This document shows positions 1-4,447 of a stretch of DNA of 13,848 nucleotides, piece by piece. The notes under the pieces were generated by a model. It had not been told where the DNA came from. It searched no databases and saw only the letters and a list, made by a program, of their open reading frames with translations. Position 1 is the first letter of the stretch, and each line of letters begins with the position of its first letter. Source of the DNA: an uncultured bacterium (GTDB lineage: Bacteria > Patescibacteriota > Minisyncoccia > Phycocordibacterales > UBA9973). The stretch lies in the NCBI GenBank assembly GCA_903891365.1, contig CAITEG010000027.1:1-13848 (forward strand), in the 5' to 3' direction. The position numbers were made by a program, and so were the translations under genes.

Positions 1-1
1 G

Positions 2-7
2 TATAAT
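2..7 (+). promoter_or_regulatory. -10 box of the cupin-pyrD promoter
   Basis: A perfect TATAAT lies at the left edge of the window; its -35 box would be outside. Transcription should begin near base 14, giving a leader of about 70 bases that contains the paired element at 31-80. The promoter class is inferred from consensus alone. Confidence 0.6.
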
Positions 8-30
8 TAGTGAGATTATTAATTAATAAG

Positions 31-80
31 TTTGCGTCGCATTTTAATGGACGTGAATGCGACGTGATTTCGCAAAATCA
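31..80 (+). promoter_or_regulatory. Structured 5' leader element, copy 1 (upstream of cupin)
   Basis: The 9-base arm CGTCGCATT (35-43) is perfectly complementary to AATGCGACG (56-64), around the loop TTAATGGACGTG. A second hairpin follows at once: TGATTT (65-70), loop CGCA, AAATCA (75-80). It ends 6 bases before the ATG at 87. TTTGCG (31-36) can alternatively pair with CGCAAA (71-76), lengthening the first stem at the expense of the second hairpin. A related element lies at 3865-3918 with different stem sequences but the same hairpin and a similar loop. It could be a cis-regulatory RNA or a dispersed palindromic repeat; the ligand or regulator is unknown. Confidence 0.55.
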
Positions 81-86
81 AAAAAT

Positions 87-485
87 ATGAAAAAAGGATA
101 TAAAGATAATATAGAAAGTTTAACAACAGAAAATAGTAATTTTCGTAAAGTACTTTACACAGGGGCACATTGTCAGCTTGTACTTATGAGTTTAAATGCA
201 AACGAAGAAATTGGTATGGAAGTTCATCCTGATAATGATCAATTCTTCCGTTTTGAAGCAGGTGAGGGTAAAGTTATTATAAATGAGACAGAATATGAGG
301 TGAAAGATGGTGATGCTGTTATCGTTCCATCAGGAGCAAATCACAATGTTATCGCCGGAGAAAAGGGTCTAAAACTTTACACTATCTATTCTCCAGCTCA
401 TCATAAAGATGGTATTGTACGTGAGACGAAGGCTATAGCAGAAGCCAGTGAAGAAGAATTCGATGGAATAACAACTGAACAATAA
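87..485 (+). CDS. Single-domain cupin protein
   Basis: Small single-domain cupin of 132 residues, related to the mannose-6-phosphate-isomerase-like cupins. Cupin motif 1 is seen as HPDNDQFFRFE followed by GEG (residues 47-61), and motif 2 as GDAVIVPSGANHN (75-87). Candidate metal ligands are His47, Gln52 or Asp51, Glu57 and His86. The substrate is unknown. The reading frame is open back to an ATG at 57, but that adds residues encoded by the palindromic leader; the ATG at 87 starts at the usual MKKGYK-type N-terminus and sits directly after the leader hairpin, as in the copy at 3924, so I chose 87. There is no Shine-Dalgarno sequence. The stop lies 1 base before pyrD, so the two are probably co-transcribed, although no functional link between a cupin and pyrimidine synthesis is evident. 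Confidence 0.87.
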   Translation: MKKGYKDNIESLTTENSNFRKVLYTGAHCQLVLMSLNANEEIGMEVHPDNDQFFRFEAGEGKVIINETEYEVKDGDAVIVPSGANHNVIAGEKGLKLYTIYSPAHHKDGIVRETKAIAEASEEEFDGITTEQ

Positions 486-486
486 A

Positions 487-1602
487 ATGATAGGATTCAT
501 ATACAGAAAAATTATTAAGCCAATCCTTTTTAAATTTCCGGCTGATGATGTCCATAACTTTTTCCTTAAGACAGGGAATTATTTTGGACGTATGAATTTT
601 ATCAAAAGTTTTTTTAATAAAATTTTAACTTATAAGAATTCTATTTTAAGTCATAAAGTTGCGAACATTAATTTTGAGAATCCAGTTGGTTTGGCCGCTG
701 GTTTTGACTATGATGCTGACTTGATAGATATACTCCCTTCTGTTGGATTTGGTTTCCATACTATTGGCTCTGTTACTTACTTGCCTTATGGAGGCAATCC
801 CAGACCAATGCTTGGTAGACTTCCAAAATCAAAGTCTCTACTTGTGAACAAAGGTTTCAAAAGTATGGGTATATATTCTGTATTAAAGAAGATAGGGAAG
901 AGGAATAAGAATGTCATTCCTCTTGGTATCAGTATCGGCTCGACTAATAAGCCGTATCTGAAGATTGAAGATATGGCAGAAGATGTTTATAATTCTTTTG
1001 TAGAAGTTTTAAAGACAGATACTTTCGATTATTTTGAATTAAACATCTCTTGTCCAAATTTGATAAATATTGAAAATTTGAAAGAAAAGTTTGATGATCC
1101 TATCGGATTCTCAATCCTCCTTAATAAACTTTCTTATCTAAATATCAACAAGCCTTTATTTATAAAGATGCACGCAGAGAAAAGTGTTACAGATACTATT
1201 GCATTACTTGAAGTAGCAAAGAGTTACAAATGGGTAACAGGCGTCACTATGTCCAACTTGGTAAAGGATAGAAAAAATATTTATCTAGATAAAGATGAAG
1301 TGAGACTCGCCGGTAAGGGGAACTTTAGTGGTAAGCCGACAAAGGAACTTTCAAATAATTTAGTTACAGAAATTTCTAGAAAATATAAAGATAGATTTAT
1401 AGTGATCGGATGCGGAGGAATATTCACTGCCGAAGATGCTTATGAAAAGATAAAGAGGGGAGCTTCTCTTGTTCAGATGATTACAGGTATGGTCTACGAA
1501 GGTCCAAGTGTGATAGGCAAAATAAATAAAGACTTGGCGAAACTTCTTAAAAAAGATGGATATAAGAATATAAGTGAAGCGATAGGAGTATATAATAAAT
1601 AA
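487..1602 (+). CDS. pyrD: Dihydroorotate dehydrogenase, class 2-like with a cysteine active site
   Basis: Oxidises dihydroorotate to orotate in pyrimidine synthesis using FMN. At 371 residues it has the class 2 (membrane, quinone-linked) layout: an amphipathic N-terminal segment (about 1-35), NPVGLAAGFDYDAD, GFGFHTIGSVT, GNPRPMLGRLP and NKGFKSMG, and a C-terminal FMN-phosphate site made of the IGCGGI stretch and GASLVQMITGMVYEGP. The oddity is the catalytic motif: ELNISCPN places Cys189 where class 2 enzymes normally have Ser (NxSSPN), whereas Cys is typical of class 1 enzymes. The TNTT-like motif is also altered, to TMSNL. It starts 1 base after the cupin stop and ends in the terminator at 1604-1626. 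Identity as a DHODH is secure; the electron acceptor cannot be assigned from sequence. No other pyrimidine biosynthesis gene is nearby. Confidence 0.93.
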   Translation: MIGFIYRKIIKPILFKFPADDVHNFFLKTGNYFGRMNFIKSFFNKILTYKNSILSHKVANINFENPVGLAAGFDYDADLIDILPSVGFGFHTIGSVTYLPYGGNPRPMLGRLPKSKSLLVNKGFKSMGIYSVLKKIGKRNKNVIPLGISIGSTNKPYLKIEDMAEDVYNSFVEVLKTDTFDYFELNISCPNLINIENLKEKFDDPIGFSILLNKLSYLNINKPLFIKMHAEKSVTDTIALLEVAKSYKWVTGVTMSNLVKDRKNIYLDKDEVRLAGKGNFSGKPTKELSNNLVTEISRKYKDRFIVIGCGGIFTAEDAYEKIKRGASLVQMITGMVYEGPSVIGKINKDLAKLLKKDGYKNISEAIGVYNK

Positions 1603-1603
1603 A

Positions 1604-1626
1604 AAAACGGCTCATTTGGCCGTTTT
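1604..1626. terminator. Bidirectional rho-independent terminator between pyrD and the convergent gene
   Basis: AAAACGGC (1604-1611), 7-base loop, GCCGTTTT (1619-1626), followed by GTTATTTTTTT on the plus strand and flanked by an A-run on the left, so it can work in both directions. The last codons and stop of the minus-strand gene (1612) lie within it, a typical compact convergent arrangement. Confidence 0.8.
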
Positions 1627-2013
1627 GTTATTTTTTTGCAAGATGTTGTGTATTTCTTTTTTCACGTCACCTTCGTGTTTTATCTGGGACAAATGTACCA
1701 GATATATTTTTGATTCCGGGAATTTTAACCGGAGTTTTTCGTAGTATTCAATACCATTGAGATCCTTTACCATTATTATAGTAGGAATATCTTTGATATT
1801 TATATACTTTTCAAATATAGAATATTTTTCGTCTATATGTTGATCGATAAAAAAAACATTTGTTATTCCATCCATAATATCTTTTAATCCATTTAGTTTT
1901 TTGGAATATGCCAGAAGTTTTTCGGTATAGATTATTCCGAGATTTTTAAAGATAAATTGATTGAAGATTCTTGTTTTCTCTTGGTGTAGATCAGATAAAA
2001 AAAATGTTACCAT
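1612..2013 (-). CDS. Hypothetical protein, 133 residues
   Basis: Not recognised. The protein is Lys/Ile-rich, soluble and alpha/beta-like, with short hydrophobic strands (VTFFLSD at 2-8, NVFFID near 52-57, IPTIIMV near 76-82, SKIYLVHLS near 100-109) alternating with charged helices. The stretch DLNGIEYYEKLRLKFPESKI faintly resembles the beta3-alpha3 part of response-regulator receiver domains (the 'GxxGIExLEKIR..xP' pattern), but no phosphoacceptor Asp in the proper place is clear, so a degenerate receiver-like fold is only a guess. There are no TM segments or signal peptide. The gene is convergent with pyrD, divergent from the adenosyltransferase gene and has its own near-consensus promoter (2040-2068), which supports it being real. 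The start at 2013 is the first ATG after the predicted transcript start. No Shine-Dalgarno is present. Confidence 0.7.
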   Translation of the reverse strand: MVTFFLSDLHQEKTRIFNQFIFKNLGIIYTEKLLAYSKKLNGLKDIMDGITNVFFIDQHIDEKYSIFEKYINIKDIPTIIMVKDLNGIEYYEKLRLKFPESKIYLVHLSQIKHEGDVKKEIHNILQKNNKTAK

Positions 2014-2039
2014 TGCGTTTATTTTTTAAGTTTGTTTAT

Positions 2040-2068
2040 ATTATAAGTCATTTTTACAAAAAAGTCAA
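2040..2068 (-). promoter_or_regulatory. Strong sigma-70 promoter for the minus-strand hypothetical gene
   Basis: Read on the minus strand: -35 TTGACT (2063-2068), a 17-base spacer, -10 TATAAT (2040-2045). Transcription would start near 2033, about 20 bases upstream of the ATG. This is the closest match to the housekeeping consensus in the window. Confidence 0.75.
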
Positions 2069-2092
2069 TAGTTGGGGTTTTTGCGTGGATTG

Positions 2093-2105
2093 GTCATTAC
2101 ATGAC
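2093..2105. repeat. Short inverted repeat between divergent promoters
   Basis: GTCAT-TAC-ATGAC is a perfect 5-bp inverted repeat about 15 bases upstream of the -35 region of the adenosyltransferase promoter. It could be an operator, but at this length it could be chance. Confidence 0.25.
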
Positions 2106-2123
2106 TGCATTTTTAACAAATTG

Positions 2124-2152
2124 ATTACAATTTAAAAAAATGGGAGTATAAT
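2124..2152 (+). promoter_or_regulatory. Promoter giving a predicted leaderless adenosyltransferase mRNA
   Basis: -10 TATAAT is at 2147-2152 and a weak -35 (ATTACA, 2124-2129) lies 17 bases upstream. Exactly 6 bases (AAAATC) separate the -10 box from the ATG at 2159, so transcription should begin at or next to the start codon. Confidence 0.65.
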
Positions 2153-2158
2153 AAAATC

Positions 2159-2773
2159 ATGGTTAAAAATGGAAAGAGTAAAATAATTAAGAAAAGACCG
2201 ACTTTGTATACAGGAGTTGGAGATAGTGGCACTACTACTTTATTTCACTGCGAGCAGGGGAGGATCTCTAAGAGTGCTGATATCATTGAAGCTTTAGGAG
2301 TGCTCGATGAGCTTAATGCTTACATCGGTATTGTGAAAGTCTATGCCAGTAGTGATCAGATGGGGATAGTGGTCTCTTCTAAAAAGAAAATTTTATATAG
2401 TGATATTTTGAGCGACATCCAGCAGACACTTTTCATTATTCAAGCCGAGCTTGCAGGGTCACCTATGACGGTAAAGAAGAATGATCTAAGTGATATAGAG
2501 AAGATTATCAGCTATATCAGTAACTTGCTTCCACCTATTAAGTCCTTCACTGTTTCAGGAGGGAGCGTCTTAAGTGCCCAGCTTGATTATGGTAGAACTC
2601 TTGCCCGTAGATGCGAGAGAAGGATCATAACAGTTGTAGATGGGGGAGGACAGAATATTGGACTGGTGACTCTTGCTTATCTAAACCGTCTTTCCTCTAT
2701 TCTTTTTGCTATGTCTCGATATGCTAATCATGCTTTGTCGATACAAGAAGAGCATCCTAATTATAATAAATAA
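2159..2773 (+). CDS. pduO: PduO-type ATP:cob(I)alamin adenosyltransferase
   Basis: Transfers adenosyl from ATP to cob(I)alamin to make adenosylcobalamin; the family is cytosolic and trimeric. At 204 residues it shows the N-terminal ATP-site motif in modified form (TGVGDSGTT at 18-26, normally T[K/R]xGDxGxT), EALGVLDELNAYIG (44-57), FTVSGGS (130-136), the arginine-rich helix YGRTLARRCERR (144-155) and YLNRLSSILFAMSR (174-187). Two departures from the usual family pattern are visible: the basic residue in the T[K/R]xGD motif is Gly19, and the Asp of NRLSD is Ser180, so activity may be altered. It is a single-gene unit with its own leaderless-type promoter. CPR bacteria generally lack B12 synthesis, so the likely role is salvage for an adenosylcobalamin-dependent enzyme, such as class II ribonucleotide reductase, not seen here. 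Confidence 0.85.
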   Translation: MVKNGKSKIIKKRPTLYTGVGDSGTTTLFHCEQGRISKSADIIEALGVLDELNAYIGIVKVYASSDQMGIVVSSKKKILYSDILSDIQQTLFIIQAELAGSPMTVKKNDLSDIEKIISYISNLLPPIKSFTVSGGSVLSAQLDYGRTLARRCERRIITVVDGGGQNIGLVTLAYLNRLSSILFAMSRYANHALSIQEEHPNYNK

Positions 2774-2786
2774 AATAGAATTTATC

Positions 2787-2872
2787 CTCTTTCCTTTGCA
2801 AAGAGAGAGTTAGAGAGAGGTTCCTAATTAATTAAGAACCTCTCCTCGGTCCTCTCCTTAGTAAGGAGAGGA
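2787..2872. repeat. Cluster of three palindromes in an intergenic purine/pyrimidine-rich tract
   Basis: Three successive inverted repeats: CTCTTT/AAAGAG (2787-2805); GAGAGGTTC (2815-2823) with GAACCTCTC (2836-2844) around the self-complementary TAATTAATTA; and an 11-bp perfect palindrome, TCCTCTCCTTA (2850-2860), G, TAAGGAGAGGA (2862-2872). CCTCTCCT occurs twice (2839-2846 and 2851-2858), so the final AGGAGAGG arm can pair with either copy. There is no T-run, so this is not a classical terminator, though it could end or protect the upstream transcript. It resembles a REP-like or degenerate miniature-transposon element. Confidence 0.6.
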
Positions 2873-2876
2873 AGAA

Positions 2877-2906
2877 TTCGTATAGAATTTAATTTAGTAG
2901 TATATT
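2877..2906 (+). promoter_or_regulatory. Putative promoter of the sigma-factor operon
   Basis: TATATT (2901-2906) lies exactly 6 bases before the ATG at 2913, the same spacing as three other genes here. The -35 is weak (TTCGTA at 2877-2882, 18-base spacer). I saw no convincing ECF-type GGAAC/CGTC pair, so autoregulation is not shown. Confidence 0.4.
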
Positions 2907-2912
2907 AGAGTA

Positions 2913-3455
2913 ATGGGGGAAGATAATATTTTAATAAAAAAGTATCTTGATGGAGATCAAGCTTCTTTGAAAGTGTTGATAGATAAGTATACTTCTCCTA
3001 TCTACAATTTCACTTCACGTTTTGTTTCTAGTATATATAGGGATGATATAGTTCAGGATGTGTTTATAAAAGTTTGGAAGAAATTGGCAAGTTTTGATGT
3101 AGAGAAGTCTCAATTCAAGACATGGATTTTCATAATAGCTCGTAATACTATTACAGACTACTTGAGAAAGAAAAAGATGGTATCTTTTTCTAGTCTAGAT
3201 AAAGAAGAAAATTTTGAAGATACTATAGAAGATGAGATGATCTTACCAGATGAAGCACTAGAGAGGTTACAAGACAAAGAAATGCTCGATAAAATTCTGA
3301 ATGAACTCAAGGATGAATATAAGACAGTCCTTACACTTTACTATCAAGAAGATATGACTTTCAAAGAAATAGGGAAAATTCTTGATAAACCTCTCAATAC
3401 TGTAAAAAGCTATCATCACAGAGCACTTAAAATTTTGCACCAAAAGCTTATGTAG
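2913..3455 (+). CDS. ECF-type RNA polymerase sigma factor
   Basis: Group 4 (ECF) sigma factor of 180 residues. Sigma region 2 spans about residues 8-87, with DDIVQDVFIKVWKKLASFD (core binding, 44-62) and FKTWIFIIARNTITDYLRK (68-86, -10 recognition). A short acidic linker (about 93-112) follows, then sigma region 4 (about 118-178) with the helix-turn-helix MTFKEIGKILDKPLNTVKSYHHRAL (-35 recognition). No region 1 or 3 and no extra C-terminal domain are present. The next gene encodes a small two-TM protein 18 bases downstream, the usual place for a membrane anti-sigma factor, and the rest of the operon encodes an ABC export system. The likely role is to control this operon or an envelope response; the target promoters are unknown. 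Confidence 0.88.
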   Translation: MGEDNILIKKYLDGDQASLKVLIDKYTSPIYNFTSRFVSSIYRDDIVQDVFIKVWKKLASFDVEKSQFKTWIFIIARNTITDYLRKKKMVSFSSLDKEENFEDTIEDEMILPDEALERLQDKEMLDKILNELKDEYKTVLTLYYQEDMTFKEIGKILDKPLNTVKSYHHRALKILHQKLM

Positions 3456-3473
3456 CTACGTATATATAAGTGT

Positions 3474-3872
3474 ATGGATGGAAATCTATCAAAATTATTA
3501 AAACAATCTTACAATCATCCGAAAACAGGGCTTTCGGATGATGTTTGGCGTGCCATCCAGATAAAACAGGCAAAGAGCCTAAAGATACAGTCTCTTATGT
3601 ATGGTATTTTAGGGATTTTATCTTTAGGTGGTTTTGTCTTCATGTCTATCTATTTGAAAAGGCAGTTTACAACATCTGGATTCTTCCAATATGTTTCTTT
3701 GGCTTTTTCAGATGGAGGCTTGCTCGCAGTTTACTGGAAAGAATATTTACTATCTTTAGCTGACTCACTGCCTGTTGCGAGTCTTGGAGCTTCACTTTTC
3801 TTACTTCTCTCTATGTTATTTTCTATCAAAAAAGTTATTCATCAATATAAAAGTCAATTATTAGTTAGTTAA
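3474..3872 (+). CDS. Two-TM protein, candidate anti-sigma factor
   Basis: 132 residues with no family I can name. The N-terminal cytosolic stretch (1-38) contains LSDDVWRAI, similar in feel to the short sigma-binding N-termini of membrane anti-sigma factors. TM1 is about residues 41-60, an external loop of roughly 35 residues follows, TM2 is about 99-117, and the tail is short and basic. No zinc-binding HxxxCxxC motif is present, so it is not a ZAS-type anti-sigma factor. Position directly behind the sigma gene is the main argument for the role. The overlapping frame at 3545-3763 is a shadow. Existence as a gene is well supported; function is inferred from context. Confidence 0.7.
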   Translation: MDGNLSKLLKQSYNHPKTGLSDDVWRAIQIKQAKSLKIQSLMYGILGILSLGGFVFMSIYLKRQFTTSGFFQYVSLAFSDGGLLAVYWKEYLLSLADSLPVASLGASLFLLLSMLFSIKKVIHQYKSQLLVS

Positions 3873-3918
3873 TCGTCTCGCTAAAAGGACGGTTGCGAGA
3901 CATGATTTCGCTAAATCA
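3865..3918 (+). promoter_or_regulatory. Structured leader element, copy 2 (upstream of the first DUF5666-like gene)
   Basis: GTCTCGC (3875-3881) pairs perfectly with GCGAGAC (3895-3901) around the loop TAAAAGGACGGTT. It is followed by the hairpin TGATTT (3903-3908), loop CGCT, AAATCA (3913-3918), 5 bases before the ATG at 3924. The stem differs from copy 1 at 31-80 but remains paired, while the loop (TWAADGGACG) and the 3' hairpin are nearly identical. As in copy 1, a left extension (TTAG..AATC, 3865-3874) can pair with GATT..CTAA (3904-3914) and compete with the 3' hairpin. It sits inside the sigma-transporter operon, so it may tune translation or mark an internal transcript start; I saw no clear promoter before it. 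Confidence 0.55.
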
Positions 3919-3923
3919 TATAT

Positions 3924-4445
3924 ATGAACAAAGAAAAAATAAAAAGTGTATTGAATAAGTTGGTTGAATCTAAGAAGTTTAAAACAGTTCTGTATATTCT
4001 CTGTGCAATTTTTATTCTTTCCTTTGTTTTTCAGGCTGGAATGATGGTGGGTTTCAAGAGAGCATCATTTAGTCGTGATTGGGGAAATAATTATGAAAGA
4101 AACTTTGGCCCTCGTCATGACATGATGCCACGCTTACTCGCAGATGATATAAGAGAGACACCAAATGCGCATGGTGCGATAGGCAAGATTATCAAAGTAG
4201 ATTATCCAAACATTGTTGTCTTAGATAAAGATCAGACAGAGAAAGTTGTAATTATAAAAGATGATACGAATATTTTAGAGAGAAGGGGACAAGTCACCAA
4301 AGAAAGTCTCACATTAGATAAGTTTATAGTTGTCATCGGTAATCCAAATGTGCAAGGACAGATAGAAGCAAAACTTATAAGAATAATGCCTTCCCCAGAA
4401 GAAATGGGAGTAGTAAGTCCTGTAGATATTAATACTAAAAAATAA
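3924..4445 (+). CDS. Membrane-anchored DUF5666-like protein 1
   Basis: 173 residues. A cytosolic basic N-terminus is followed by one TM helix (about 20-43), a charged linker, and a beta-rich domain (about 82-160) with the pattern HGAIGKIIKVDYPNIVVLD...IIKDDTNI...LDKFIVVIGNPNVQGQIEAKLIRI, as in DUF5666-like OB-fold domains. The domain would face outside the cell membrane. The juxtamembrane GMM motif (SFVFQAGMMVGFK) is shared with the second DUF5666-like protein at the end of the operon (LSFRGGMMYAGK). It lies just before the membrane-fusion protein gene (2-base gap), suggesting an accessory or sensory role for the exporter. The biochemical function of this domain is not known to me. Confidence 0.75.
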   Translation: MNKEKIKSVLNKLVESKKFKTVLYILCAIFILSFVFQAGMMVGFKRASFSRDWGNNYERNFGPRHDMMPRLLADDIRETPNAHGAIGKIIKVDYPNIVVLDKDQTEKVVIIKDDTNILERRGQVTKESLTLDKFIVVIGNPNVQGQIEAKLIRIMPSPEEMGVVSPVDINTKK

Positions 4446-4447
4446 TT

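Noticed and set aside
31..80. Tandem ACG-containing hairpins as a guanidine-II (mini-ykkC) riboswitch
   Set aside because: That class needs two hairpins each capped by an ACGR tetraloop. Here GGACG is in an open 12-13-base loop and the second hairpin has a CGCW loop.
57..86. ATG at 57 as the start of the cupin gene (10 extra residues)
   Set aside because: The extra codons fall in the right arm and second hairpin of the leader element, and the related element at 3865-3918 ends just before a start codon. The ATG at 87 gives the natural cupin N-terminus.
2787..2872. CRISPR array
   Set aside because: The repeats are palindromic and unequal, with no regular spacing, no unique spacers and no cas genes.
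2870..2900. ECF-type promoter (GGAAG...CGTAT) before the sigma gene
   Set aside because: The spacing between the two candidate boxes is far too short and no GGAAC/CGTC pair at 16-17 bases was found.
3882..3894. Loop AAAAGGACGG looks like the 3' end of a glycine riboswitch aptamer
   Set aside because: Only this short tail matches; the rest of the glycine aptamer is missing and the gene is not glycine-related.
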